A stretch of DNA of 64,000 bases. Origin: Chryseolinea sp. H1M3-3. Its GTDB lineage: Bacteria; Bacteroidota; Bacteroidia; Cytophagales; Cyclobacteriaceae. The stretch lies in NCBI RefSeq assembly GCF_029360725.1, contig NZ_JARKMY010000009.1:434001-498000 (forward strand), in the 5' to 3' direction. Of the stretch, positions 18,601-27,157 are shown one piece after another. Numbering within the stretch: position 1 is the first letter of the stretch; every line of letters starts with the position of its first letter. A program made the translations under genes and the position numbers. The notes under the pieces were generated by a model that searched no databases, was not told where the DNA came from, and was given only the letters and a program-made list of their open reading frames with translations.

Positions 18601-18946
18601 CGATGAGAATATTACGAATGTGCCAGTGATTCTTGATCGGCAAATTGCAAATGGTACAAACGCAGATCTTCGATCAGCTTATGATTTGTACAACAAGAGT
18701 ACTGTGAGAGTAGCTAACGGAGACTACATACGTTTAAAATCTGTTCGCTTGAGTTATACAATTCCTGGCAGGTGGTATCAAAGAATTGGTGCAACCAATG
18801 CACAGATCTCTGTAGAAGGACAAAACCTGATGCTCCTTTATTCGGATAAAAAACTAAACGGTCAAGACCCTGAGTTTTTCTCGTCCGGTGGTGTAGCATT
18901 ACCTCAACCAAGATTAATAACGACGTCAATCATTTTAGGATTTTAA
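15629..18946 (+). CDS. SusC/RagA family TonB-linked outer-membrane transporter
   Basis: This 1105-residue protein is the barrel of a SusCD importer, which moves oligosaccharides or peptides across the outer membrane using TonB energy. Order of parts: signal peptide (1-21), carboxypeptidase-regulatory-like domain (about 24-104, starting TKVTGKVVSAKDG), TonB-box region (EEVVITGF near 105-112), plug domain with GRVAGVTV, IRIRG and SATALYGTRAKNGVIVITTKKG, then a long TonB-dependent barrel ending in an aromatic-rich strand with final Phe. The length is typical. It is the first gene of a five-gene operon; SusD follows after 4 bp. The substrate is not evident from sequence, but the downstream HExxH lipoprotein hints at peptide or protein material. 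Confidence 0.96.
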   Translation: MKKFLLSGIVLFFGSLISVSAQETKVTGKVVSAKDGSELPGVNIQIKGTSQGTITNGLGTFELMVRSPNDTLIFSFIGYLTQQTIVGQRTTVNIQLETDATELEEVVITGFQDVEKKLFTGSSVNLKMADLRITGMTDASQMLEGRVAGVTVDNVSGTFGTNPKIRIRGNTSINGDSQPLMVVDGVILEDLNSVSADDIITGNANTLTTSSIAGINPDDIQSYQVLKDASATALYGTRAKNGVIVITTKKGRSGATRVNYSGNLSFHLRPSYSQFDIMNSVDEMSVYRELYEKGLIDITTSVRAQNYGSLGKMFSLISEHEIDWGVNGTLNEEFLNQYETANTDWFDVLFKDYSLQQQHSVSLTSGTEKHNSYYSLSFLNDNGQTIADNVKRYAATAKNSFLFSPKLSLDLKLTANYRNQRVPGTQNRDFDPITGRFKRDFDINPLSYALNTSRAIRPYDSRGNLEYFRRNYAPFNILRELELNYINIDVGDISTQADVTYNILENLSIRSTIQGRYATTKREHVIHERSNQAEAYRADDTQYIQDANTLLYKDPNDPTAPPKVVLPEGGFNNIDEDELKYFYVRNSLDWSTTINSIHNITVLAGQEIKYTNRLSRRADGIGVVYESGGVVRTDPLMIDFLNRQGISIFELSTDRERFAGFFLNGAYSFNDKYVFNGTIRYDGSNRLGKSNAARYLPTWNVSAAWNLDKESFMNLSFLDYLKLRATYGLSANLGPNTSALLNLRSDVTLRPSDAESYLYIQDLENSDLTWEKLKEFNVGIDYGIYNSNITGTVDVYARNSYDLIGLFQTSGVGGNAFKNGNYADMRSEGFEVSLNTVNLRRGDFSWMTNFNIGYSRDRITRLEFNPRLGDAIVQGGAAVLGGPRRGLFSTKFAGLDYRGIPQFYDGDGEIVYNFDLQDRDNLTQILKYEGPAEPRGAGGFGNIFNYKNFSLNVFLSFKFDYKIRLDDAFRPTYTDFNSLSKSFINRWMVPGDENITNVPVILDRQIANGTNADLRSAYDLYNKSTVRVANGDYIRLKSVRLSYTIPGRWYQRIGATNAQISVEGQNLMLLYSDKKLNGQDPEFFSSGGVALPQPRLITTSIILGF

Positions 18947-18950
18947 TTGT

Positions 18951-20399
18951 ATGAAACGTTATTCCAAAATATACTTCTGCCTGATCACTCTGGTGATTGT
19001 TTCAGGATGCGACAAGTACCTTGAAGAAACTCCTGATAATCGTGTTGAACTGAATACACCGCAGAAGGCAGCGCAACTTCTCACCAATGCTTATTCTGGT
19101 GCGGGATATTTGTTTACAGAATGGATGAGCGACAATGTCAGTTTTACGCAGGGAACATTTAAGCAACCTGAACATAATCAGTTGTATGAGTGGAAAGAAC
19201 CAACGTCCATCGAGCAGGATACACCTACAAACTTTTGGACTTCCACTTACGATGCCATCGCACACGCCAATGAGGTGCTAGCCGTAATCGACAATTTAAC
19301 TGGCGAAAAATCATTGAAGGACGCGGTGAAAGGTGAAGCCTATTTAACCAGGGCTTATGGACATTTTATGCTGGTTAATCTTTTTGCAAAACATTACAAT
19401 CCGGAAACCGCAAGCCAGGACTTAGGCATTCCTTATGTGCTGGAGCCTGAAACCGAGTTCATAAAAAAATATACCCGCAGCACGGTTGAAGAGGTGTACG
19501 ATTACATAGAAGATGATATTGAAGAAGGACTCGACCTAGTCGATGCAAGTTACTATGCAGGGTCCGGCAAATATCACTTTACCCCTAATGCAGCGTTGGC
19601 ATTTGCATCGCGCTTTTATTTGTTTAAAGGTGACTGGGATAATTGCATCAAGTATAGCTCGCAAATGTTAGGAGCCGAGCCCGCTATCTTTATAAAAGAT
19701 ATTGCTACACTGTTGGCTCAAACGCCGAACTCGGATGACTTCATTCGCCAATACACTTCACCAAATGACCCCAGCAACTTATTGATGATCCGGAACGTCA
19801 CAAACTTTCCTGTAAACGTTGGCCACTGGCCAGATCAGCCTTTGTTCTTTGGGATCTTTAATAACAACCCTATGGATGCAGACGACATTCGGGTTAGCGC
19901 AGAATTTCCGTTGTACCAACGCGGAGAAGGTGGTCTGACACAAGGTAAATTTGAGTTTCTGTTTGAACGTTCCAGCTTAACTTCTGATGTAGGACTTTAT
20001 TACACCATCATTTCTGCCTTCCGGGGGGAAGAAGTTTTACTGAACCGCGCGGAGAGTTATGTATTTAAAAATGAGATCTCACTGGCTTTGGCAGATCTTC
20101 AGCTGTACATCAGCCGACGATATGAAGGAAATCCAACCCTCACCCTACAGCAATTGCGGACCTACTACGAATCAAACAACAATCAATTCGTAACCCTATC
20201 CTTCATTATTGACGAAAGGAGAAAGGAATTTATGCATGAAGGGCTGCGTTGGTTTGATATCAAAAGGTATCAAATCCCCGTGCGTCACTTTTTGGAGAAC
20301 GGTACTCCTATACAATTGGAAGGCGATGATAAAAGGCAAGTGTTACAACTGCCACAAACAGCGTTGGACGTAGGCGGTCTTGAAGCAAATCCAAGATGA
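18951..20399 (+). CDS. SusD/RagB family outer-membrane lipoprotein
   Basis: This 482-residue lipoprotein should form the lid over the SusC barrel and bind substrate outside the cell. It has a lipoprotein signal with Cys near residue 20 (IVSGCDKYLEE), where the acidic residues after Cys fit a surface-export signal of Bacteroidota, then the helical SusD N-terminal region with tetratricopeptide-like helices (YLTRAYGHFMLVNLFAKHY) and the RagB/SusD C-terminal region with RRKEFMHEGLRWFDIKRY. Starts and stops are unambiguous, and the gene is coupled to SusC by a 4-bp gap. It is slightly shorter than average for the family. Substrate unknown. Confidence 0.95.
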   Translation: MKRYSKIYFCLITLVIVSGCDKYLEETPDNRVELNTPQKAAQLLTNAYSGAGYLFTEWMSDNVSFTQGTFKQPEHNQLYEWKEPTSIEQDTPTNFWTSTYDAIAHANEVLAVIDNLTGEKSLKDAVKGEAYLTRAYGHFMLVNLFAKHYNPETASQDLGIPYVLEPETEFIKKYTRSTVEEVYDYIEDDIEEGLDLVDASYYAGSGKYHFTPNAALAFASRFYLFKGDWDNCIKYSSQMLGAEPAIFIKDIATLLAQTPNSDDFIRQYTSPNDPSNLLMIRNVTNFPVNVGHWPDQPLFFGIFNNNPMDADDIRVSAEFPLYQRGEGGLTQGKFEFLFERSSLTSDVGLYYTIISAFRGEEVLLNRAESYVFKNEISLALADLQLYISRRYEGNPTLTLQQLRTYYESNNNQFVTLSFIIDERRKEFMHEGLRWFDIKRYQIPVRHFLENGTPIQLEGDDKRQVLQLPQTALDVGGLEANPR

Positions 20400-20429
20400 T
20401 ATCCACTTATGAAAGTTGACATAAAAAAT

Positions 20430-21296
20430 ATGAACACGAAGGTTTTTTCACTCTTGCTGGTGGGGATTTTCACCTTGGTAACTTCCTGTTACAAAGATGA
20501 AAGCGTTGAGGCGCCAGTAATACAACAAACTGCTTCGGATGACCCGATTGATATTTTTATACAAACAAACTTCATTGAGAAATATGGCATTGCAGTTCGT
20601 TATAAATTTGTTGATCGTTATGTGGATCCGAACAAACGGGTTTCGCCACCTCGCCGTGAACTTGTAGAGCCCATGCTTAATTTTTTAACACAATTATGGA
20701 TCGAGCCGTTTACAGGTGTCCAAAACGGCAGACGGTTCTTTGAAAGACATGTTCCAGCGGAAATTGTATTCATCGGCTCCCCGATTTACAACAACGATGG
20801 AACCGTCACATTGGGTACTGCCGACGCTGGTGCACGCATTACGTTGACCGAAGTAAATAATATTGACATCGATAACAAGTTGTGGCTTTTTAGGCAGTTA
20901 AATACAATATATCACGAGTTTGCACACATTGTTCATCAGCGATATAACCTTCCTGCAAACTGGCAGGATATTTCACCAGAAGGCTACACGTCGTTGGGGT
21001 CATGGTATACATTGAATGATGCACAAGCTATAGAACGGGGATTTGTATCGCCATATGGAACCAGCACTTATAATGAAGACTTTGCTGAGATGGTGGCCTA
21101 CATATTGTATCATCCCGAGTTTTATGAAACATTCATCAATGATGAGCCCAATTGTACAACGGCAGACTGTGAAGCAAGAAACGAAGGAAGAGCATTGATA
21201 CGAAGAAAATACACTTCCGTACTTTCTCATTATGAACAGGTTACAGGCGTAGACCTATTAGAAGTTCGGGCAATAATTCAGGATAGAATAAACTAA
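20430..21296 (+). CDS. SusCD-associated zinc metallohydrolase lipoprotein (HExxH)
   Basis: This 288-residue lipoprotein belongs to the group of putative zinc-binding metallopeptidases found next to SusC/SusD pairs in Bacteroidota (the 'substrate import-associated zinc metallohydrolase' type). The ATG at 20430 begins the signal MNTKVFSLLLVGIFTLVTSC with Cys20; a start at 20409 would only lengthen the leader. The zinc motif HEFAH is at 162-166, and a later acidic segment (NEDFAEMVAYILYHPEFYE) may give the third ligand. It lies 30 bp after SusD in the same operon. The expected role is to cut or bind a substrate at the cell surface before import. No substrate has been shown to my knowledge; the activity is inferred from the motif. 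Confidence 0.88.
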   Translation: MNTKVFSLLLVGIFTLVTSCYKDESVEAPVIQQTASDDPIDIFIQTNFIEKYGIAVRYKFVDRYVDPNKRVSPPRRELVEPMLNFLTQLWIEPFTGVQNGRRFFERHVPAEIVFIGSPIYNNDGTVTLGTADAGARITLTEVNNIDIDNKLWLFRQLNTIYHEFAHIVHQRYNLPANWQDISPEGYTSLGSWYTLNDAQAIERGFVSPYGTSTYNEDFAEMVAYILYHPEFYETFINDEPNCTTADCEARNEGRALIRRKYTSVLSHYEQVTGVDLLEVRAIIQDRIN

Positions 21297-21312
21297 TGAG
21301 CAATACTCTTGT

Positions 21313-21329
21313 GCCTGCGAAAGGCAGGC
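21313..21329 (+). other. Intercistronic hairpin
   Basis: GCCTGC and GCAGGC pair across a five-base loop in the 64-bp gap between the metallohydrolase and the DUF4302-like gene. There is no T-run after it, so it is not a standard terminator; it could stabilise or limit the transcript at this point. Confidence 0.3.
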
Positions 21330-21360
21330 TTCGAAATTCAACACTTCAACACTTTTATAT

Positions 21361-22722
21361 ATGAAAAAGTGGCTATATTTTTTTGGTCTGGCGTGGTTCT
21401 CATTGACATCATGTAAAGACGATGAAATTGCGTTATTCGATAAGACAGCAGATGAAAGGGCAGCCGAAGCAATCGCGAATCTCAAGCAGGATCTCGTAGC
21501 ACCTGCCAACGGATGGCGGGTGAAATACAGACCCGAATCCGAATCCGGTTCCTTTTACTTACTCATGGATTTCAATGAAGACAATACGGTTACCATCAAA
21601 AGTGATTTGGGTTTCAACGAGGGTGAATTCTTTGAACAGACCGTTACGTACCGTATAGACAATTCGTTAGGACTTGAATTGATAATTGAAAGTTATTCGT
21701 TTTTTAGTTTTTTATTTGAACAGGGCGATGCGACTTACCTCGCCGAGTACGAATTTAATTTTGTCAATAAAACACCGGATGACGCCCTGGTATTTAACAG
21801 TAAAACGGATCCCGATACCCCGACCATTCTATTGTTCGAAGAAGCGAATGCCGGCGACGAAGATTTGCTGGCTCAGCAACTGTCAAGCAATCTGAACATC
21901 ATTGCCGAAGATTTCAAAAAATGGTCTTCGTCTCTGAAAATCACTTATCAAAATAAGGATCTTGTCTTGTACATCGTGGTTGATAATTTTAGAAGAACGG
22001 TTGGCTTCAATTCGGCTTCCCGTAAAACCAATCTGGCTGTAACACAGGGTATGAATTTCACCTCTCCGTTCGTCCTAAAAGGTGATTCAATTGTATTTGA
22101 TGATGCATTTAGCGGAAATGTTTTGGGTAACAACATCACCATAAAAGGGATCAAATTATCAACACTCACAGAAGGCACCATAAATATCTGTGCAGATCCC
22201 ACAATGGTTCATTCATACGCTGGTATTACGTCAGCTAGCGACCTTGTCGCACTGGAAACAACTATCCAGGACGCGAGTGGAGGCACCTTCGCGCAGGTAT
22301 CCGATTTCTTTAGCGGACCTCTTGGTTACATTACAACGAACGGTGAATTTATTGGTAATCAAATCGCCGAAGATGTTACAGGAGCTCAAGCGTTGCAACT
22401 GTATTATAATTATAATCTTGGCGGTGGGAACGTGTTGTATGGTATTGGATTCTATCTCGCAAATGCAAATGGAGAACCCACCTTTGCGCTGCGGGAATTT
22501 ACACCTACCCTTACAGGCAATAATTTAGTGTTTGAATTTGCCCCGGAAATAACTGCATTTGGTAATCCAAATCCGGATGCCGATATTAATAACATCAATA
22601 TCTACCTCAATGCGCTTACGGAAGGTGATAACACCTATGTTTTTAAAATCAATGACAATGTGTTTGAACTCCATAACCCATGCACAGGATTCAGCGCAGT
22701 TTTGTTCAATGGAAATCAATAA
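21361..22722 (+). CDS. DUF4302-like lipoprotein of the SusCD locus
   Basis: This 453-residue lipoprotein has a signal ending LTSCKDDE (Cys near residue 18), then FDKTADERAAEAIANLKQDL and NGWRVKYRPE, features I associate with DUF4302 proteins, which occur in SusCD loci of Bacteroidota and have no known activity. The Asp/Glu residues directly after the Cys fit a surface-lipoprotein export signal. The remainder is beta-rich. It is fourth in the operon. A reasonable inference is a surface accessory protein that binds substrate, like the extra lipoproteins of other SusCD systems. The family assignment is from memory of the N-terminal pattern and the genomic context. Confidence 0.8.
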   Translation: MKKWLYFFGLAWFSLTSCKDDEIALFDKTADERAAEAIANLKQDLVAPANGWRVKYRPESESGSFYLLMDFNEDNTVTIKSDLGFNEGEFFEQTVTYRIDNSLGLELIIESYSFFSFLFEQGDATYLAEYEFNFVNKTPDDALVFNSKTDPDTPTILLFEEANAGDEDLLAQQLSSNLNIIAEDFKKWSSSLKITYQNKDLVLYIVVDNFRRTVGFNSASRKTNLAVTQGMNFTSPFVLKGDSIVFDDAFSGNVLGNNITIKGIKLSTLTEGTINICADPTMVHSYAGITSASDLVALETTIQDASGGTFAQVSDFFSGPLGYITTNGEFIGNQIAEDVTGAQALQLYYNYNLGGGNVLYGIGFYLANANGEPTFALREFTPTLTGNNLVFEFAPEITAFGNPNPDADINNINIYLNALTEGDNTYVFKINDNVFELHNPCTGFSAVLFNGNQ

Positions 22723-22736
22723 TTAAATCTATAGTC

Positions 22737-24095
22737 ATGCAAAAATTTACGCTTTTAATCTGCTCCCTGTGCGCTGTTGTGGTGCTCGGTATCGGCTTGA
22801 CGTCCTGTAAGGATGATGAGCCATTTGTAAAACCAAATCTTTCTGTAAGTTCCGAAACCCTATCGGTCAACGAATCTGCCGGGACGATTGAAGTGGAAAT
22901 TGTTCTCGATAAAGGCGCCCCTGCCGATATCACGATTGAATATAATTTGGGTGGTTCAGCTATATCTCCTGCAGATTACTCCATTGTAGGTAAAGAAGGT
23001 GAAATTGAAATTGCACAAGGTCAAACGAGTGCAACCATACAAATTCAAATTGTAAACGATGCGTCGTACGAAGGGAATGAAACTATTGAAGTTTCTTTAG
23101 ACGATGTCGATAGTGACGATGTCGTGATAACAAATGATGATGAAACCGTTATTACAATTACGGATGACGATCCACAGGTCACAGCGTCGTTTGATGTAAC
23201 TACGATGACCGTAAACGAGGCTGATGGAATTGTTGAAGTAAGCGTTAAGCTTAGTCAGGCAGCGACTTCCAATACTACATTGCAATATACCCTGTCAGGA
23301 TCAGCACGCGACAGCGTTACAGCAAGGTCAGCAGACCCCGTTCTTCCAGCCGACTATTCCATTTGGGGTGGCAACTCTGGAACTTTGCAAATTGCAAGTG
23401 GCCAGAATTCCGGTGTTATCCGGCTCGGTCTGTATTCGGATTTCATAATAGAGGACGGCAATCCTGATACGGCGCCATGGGACCCTGAGACAATCATCAT
23501 TACGTTAACGCAGGCAAGTGCCGGCGTGCAAATCGCAGCGGATAAAGACGAAATTCAAATTGGCGTCAATCAGGAGGATGGAAAAGTAATTGCATTGTTT
23601 TGGGGAGAGGAAGGTGTAGCGAGTACTGTTGACATGGATTTATTCTTATGGATTGGCGATATCGGTGATGATGTTGCAGACCTTGGCCTGATTGCGCTTT
23701 CAGCCTTTGAAGGAACAGAAGCCCCTGAAGTTGTATTTATTCCTGCAAAGATAAACGATGTGAAATTCGGCGTTACATATCTTTACTATGAAGGTGATGT
23801 CGATCCATTGGAATTTGAGTCTCATTTTATTGATTTTGCTGATGGAGCAATAGGAGACCGTGAGATTTACAAAAACGACGTGCCGTATACACTTGCAAAT
23901 ATAAACGAGTGGACCACATTTGATGACCTTGTCAACATCGAGCAAACATTTGAAATAGACGCGAACGGTGCTTATACCAATATTTCAACCATATCAACAC
24001 CAACTACAGGAAGCCGTGCACCGATGTATAAAATTCCGGCCGGAACTGTTAAGTCAAAAGTGAAACAACCAGGCCTTCGGAAGTTTTCAAAGTAA
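22737..24095 (+). CDS. Calx-beta domain lipoprotein of the SusCD locus
   Basis: This 452-residue lipoprotein starts at the ATG at 22737, 14 bp after the previous stop; the frame open from 22680 overlaps that gene and lacks a signal peptide. The signal ends LGIGLTSCKDDE. Two Calx-beta repeats follow: about 32-140 (LSVNESAGTIEVEIVLDKG, closing with TITDDD) and about 145-280 (MTVNEADGIVEVSVKLSQA). Such domains are extracellular, Ca2+-binding beta sandwiches in surface proteins. The C-terminal 170 residues, with VDMDLFLWIGD, match nothing I recognise. As last gene of the operon, before a strong terminator, it is probably a surface binding protein of the uptake system. Confidence 0.85.
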   Translation: MQKFTLLICSLCAVVVLGIGLTSCKDDEPFVKPNLSVSSETLSVNESAGTIEVEIVLDKGAPADITIEYNLGGSAISPADYSIVGKEGEIEIAQGQTSATIQIQIVNDASYEGNETIEVSLDDVDSDDVVITNDDETVITITDDDPQVTASFDVTTMTVNEADGIVEVSVKLSQAATSNTTLQYTLSGSARDSVTARSADPVLPADYSIWGGNSGTLQIASGQNSGVIRLGLYSDFIIEDGNPDTAPWDPETIIITLTQASAGVQIAADKDEIQIGVNQEDGKVIALFWGEEGVASTVDMDLFLWIGDIGDDVADLGLIALSAFEGTEAPEVVFIPAKINDVKFGVTYLYYEGDVDPLEFESHFIDFADGAIGDREIYKNDVPYTLANINEWTTFDDLVNIEQTFEIDANGAYTNISTISTPTTGSRAPMYKIPAGTVKSKVKQPGLRKFSK

Positions 24096-24110
24096 TTATA
24101 CCCCGCGCTA

Positions 24111-24143
24111 AAAGCTGCCGATGAAAGTCGGCAGCTTTTTTTG
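24111..24143 (+). terminator. Rho-independent terminator of the SusCD operon
   Basis: An 11-bp perfect stem (24111-24121 with 24128-24138) and six-base loop end in a run of Ts to 24142. It follows the Calx-beta gene by 16 bp and marks the end of the five-gene operon. The complementary A-run side gives a weaker signal for the convergent minus-strand permease ending at 24160. Confidence 0.9.
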
Positions 24144-24159
24144 TTTATGGAGATGGACG

Positions 24160-26799
24160 TTATTCATATTTTAAAGTCCGGGTGGGATTTAATAACGCTG
24201 TCTTTAAAGATTGCCATCCAACAATGATCACCGTCATACACATGGTGAATAAACCAGGCATTAAGAACATCCACCAGCTCAGCTCAATCCGGTAAGAGAA
24301 ACCGCTGAGCCAGCTACTGACTAAATAATAAGCTAACGGAATGGCTACGCCAAAAGCAAATAGTGACAACGCCAGATATTCACGGGAGATCATGGCCAGG
24401 ATGTTATAAACCGACGCTCCAAGCACTTTACGAATGCCAATTTCTTTTGTGCGTTTTGAAACGCTCAAGGAAACTACGCCTATGATACCCGTTAACATAA
24501 TAATAAACATAAGTACAGTGCCAACAGCAGAAGCTTTTTTTAACTGGAGTTCAGTCTTATACAATCGTTCTAATTGCTCATCCATAAATGCGTAATCAAA
24601 TGGATCGTCCGGAAATATCTTATTCCAAAGCTTTTCGATACCTGCTACAGTTTCTGACGCGCTACCGGGTTTAATGCGAAATGAAAAAAACCTATAAAAA
24701 TTGGATTCCTTGGTATGCATCAGGGCCAACGGTTTAACTTGATCCCGTAAGGAGTTAAAATGAAAATCGTTTACAATTCCTTTGATGGTATAAACTATAT
24801 TATCTGTTCCTGTTATTCTTACTTTATCTCCCACCTGAACGCCCAATGCCTTCTGTGCTTTTTCATTAATCACCAATGTATTAAGTTGAAAAGATTCCTG
24901 GTCGGAATAAAAAAAACTTCCCTCCAATAGCTTTATTCCATATACTTTGTAGTAGTCCTCGTCGGTTTTCAGCACGGGCATTGCCACCGCTTTTGCAGGC
25001 TCCGACCCATCGGGGTAAATGCCTGCATCTCCCCCTGCATTTCCGTTGGGTACTTCCCACGAAAGGCTTGCTGCTGTTACGTAAGGGGAATTCAAAAATT
25101 CTTGTTTTGCTGAACTCATTTGATTGATACCTTCCTCCGTCCAGATCCTTGGTACAGATGAAACGGTGAGTACAAACGATTTGTCGTAACCTAAATCTTT
25201 TTTTAAGAAATAGGCGACTTGTTCCGTAATAGCGATCGCTGCAATGAAAATGCAAATCGCTATCAGAAATTGAAGGCCAACAAGAATTTTGGGTAGCGGC
25301 AGAACTCGTGTCGTTGATTTTATCCTCCCCTTTAAAGAGTCGATAATTTTATAAGATGACATGAAGAAAGCTGGATATCCGCCGGCAATCAAACCAATTA
25401 AGATCAGCAGCAGAATGCTCCATTTCCAAAATCCGCCGTCAAGTTCAGTGATTGACAAAAGTGAAGTTGACAACAAGTCTTCTGCGGTAGGATGCAATAA
25501 TTCATAAAGAATAATGGATATAAACCCGGCAGCTAATGTTAGCAATACAGATTCACTCAGAAACTGAAACACCAGTTGTCTTTTGATGCCTCCAATCACT
25601 TTTCGTACGCCGATTTCTTTCAGCCGGACAAAAGCGCTTCCAACCGAGATATTAACAAAATTGATGATTGCCAATAGCAAAATAAATCCTGCAATGGCGG
25701 CCATAATGCCAATCATTTTTTTTGCTGCTCCATTATTCGTGATCAAATAATAATTGTCTAGCCCGGATAATTTCAGTTTTAGATTTGCTTTCACACTATC
25801 CGGTGCATGACTTTGAATGGTGGCGTTCATAATATCCTCGGCTTCAGTTTGTGTTACGCCCGGTCCCACCTTTAGATAACTAACCATGTTCATCATCCAT
25901 CCCTGAGGGTCGGGAAGTCGGAAATCCTGCCAGTTTTGAAGAGAAAGAAATATTTGGGCATCGATGTTAACTAAATCGGAAACAGAATTTCTTTTCAGTG
26001 CAGGAACGACCGCCGTTATGATGTATTCCTTTTTATCGGCAGTGCCGCTTGAAAGTATTAAGGACTCTCCAACAACGTCGGCTTTATTAAAGAATTGCAG
26101 AGCAATTTTTTCGGTGATTACAACCTTATAAGGTTGAGATAACGCCGAGTTTATATCACCATACAAAACCGGGAAGCCAAACATCGGGACGAAAGTGGAA
26201 TCACCAATAATACTTTGCACAATGAAGTGTTTATCATCCTTGGAGACTTTGATGTTGCGATCCCAAAACCTGTAATAGTTTTCAATCGCGGGTGCATGCT
26301 GATCGCGCATTGTTTTTACAAGATCGGCAGGAGCGAAAAATTTTACACCCGCATCGTCTTGTGCTTGTTCTACAATATAAAGCCTGTCTACATCTTCAAG
26401 ATTTTGATTAACGCTCATTTCCTGCCATACATAAACACCAATCAGCATCGAAAATGTTAATCCTATTGTAAGTCCAAAAATATTAATGGCTGAATATGCC
26501 TTGCGTTTCATGAGATTGCGAAACATTACCTTCACATAATTTTGTAGCATATAAACTTCATTTAGTTCGGATGAAAACTTATTTCGAAAGACAATTTCCG
26601 GTCGAAAAAATTTAATAACATTCCATGCAAATCGGCGTCTTGCCTTTTGAATGCTGCACAATCTGAGATCGTTTTCAAATTCTTCCAGCAGGTCACCTTC
26701 AATGCTTTCATAAAGATCACCGGGGCAAAACCAACGAAGAAATCTTAATGCGAACCGCGGCGGTCTTATGTTCTTTTCAATTTTATACTGATTATCCAT
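24160..26799 (-). CDS. FtsX-like permease with N-terminal permease prefix domain
   Basis: This 879-residue protein begins with a roughly 80-residue cytoplasmic segment (PPRFALRFLRWFCP, GDLYESIEGDLLEEF, then FRPEIVFRNKFS) typical of the 'permease prefix domain' of Bacteroidota transporters. The double FtsX body follows: a helix near 110-130, a MacB-like periplasmic domain, three helices around 370-500, a second periplasmic domain and three C-terminal helices. Coupling motifs LKEIGVRKVIGG and TKEIGIRKVLGAS are present. No ATPase is fused. A PadR regulator gene ends 22 bp upstream, so the pair is almost certainly one transcript. Export or envelope remodelling under repressor control is inferred; substrate unknown. 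Confidence 0.9.
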   Translation of the reverse strand: MDNQYKIEKNIRPPRFALRFLRWFCPGDLYESIEGDLLEEFENDLRLCSIQKARRRFAWNVIKFFRPEIVFRNKFSSELNEVYMLQNYVKVMFRNLMKRKAYSAINIFGLTIGLTFSMLIGVYVWQEMSVNQNLEDVDRLYIVEQAQDDAGVKFFAPADLVKTMRDQHAPAIENYYRFWDRNIKVSKDDKHFIVQSIIGDSTFVPMFGFPVLYGDINSALSQPYKVVITEKIALQFFNKADVVGESLILSSGTADKKEYIITAVVPALKRNSVSDLVNIDAQIFLSLQNWQDFRLPDPQGWMMNMVSYLKVGPGVTQTEAEDIMNATIQSHAPDSVKANLKLKLSGLDNYYLITNNGAAKKMIGIMAAIAGFILLLAIINFVNISVGSAFVRLKEIGVRKVIGGIKRQLVFQFLSESVLLTLAAGFISIILYELLHPTAEDLLSTSLLSITELDGGFWKWSILLLILIGLIAGGYPAFFMSSYKIIDSLKGRIKSTTRVLPLPKILVGLQFLIAICIFIAAIAITEQVAYFLKKDLGYDKSFVLTVSSVPRIWTEEGINQMSSAKQEFLNSPYVTAASLSWEVPNGNAGGDAGIYPDGSEPAKAVAMPVLKTDEDYYKVYGIKLLEGSFFYSDQESFQLNTLVINEKAQKALGVQVGDKVRITGTDNIVYTIKGIVNDFHFNSLRDQVKPLALMHTKESNFYRFFSFRIKPGSASETVAGIEKLWNKIFPDDPFDYAFMDEQLERLYKTELQLKKASAVGTVLMFIIMLTGIIGVVSLSVSKRTKEIGIRKVLGASVYNILAMISREYLALSLFAFGVAIPLAYYLVSSWLSGFSYRIELSWWMFLMPGLFTMCMTVIIVGWQSLKTALLNPTRTLKYE

Positions 26800-26821
26800 T
26801 TGGTAATGCGCTGTGGAAAGA

Positions 26822-27154
26822 TCAAGAACCTGAAAATTTCAATTGAGGAATGAGTTTCCATAAATCCATCCTTGCTTCTTTCATTGCTTTCAGCATTGAC
26901 AACCCCGCATTTGTTATCGTAAAAATCCGTTTACGCCTTCCTCCCCTTGCATTTGTGGCACCACCCATTTTCGATTTGATGAATCCTTTATCTTCAAGCC
27001 TGTAGAGCGTTACATGAACTGCGCTTAGATTGGATTCCCGACCGACGCGTTCTTTGATTTCATTTACAATTGCATTACCATACGCTTCGTCCTGGAGAAT
27101 TCCTACCATGGTCAAAACTAACTCTTCAAATTCGCCCAAGTATTCTTTGCTCAT
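26822..27154 (-). CDS. PadR family transcriptional regulator
   Basis: This 110-residue protein is a winged-helix PadR regulator: the recognition region is LSAVHVTLYRLEDKGFIKSK and the wing RKRIFTITNAG, with a short C-terminal helix for dimer formation. PadR proteins usually repress neighbouring genes until a ligand binds. It is immediately upstream of a prefix-domain permease on the same strand, so it likely controls that operon and itself. It closely resembles the second PadR at 40673-41005 in length and sequence, which suggests duplication of the whole regulator-permease unit. AT-rich dyads lie directly upstream of its start. Confidence 0.92.
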   Translation of the reverse strand: MSKEYLGEFEELVLTMVGILQDEAYGNAIVNEIKERVGRESNLSAVHVTLYRLEDKGFIKSKMGGATNARGGRRKRIFTITNAGLSMLKAMKEARMDLWKLIPQLKFSGS

Positions 27155-27157
27155 TTC

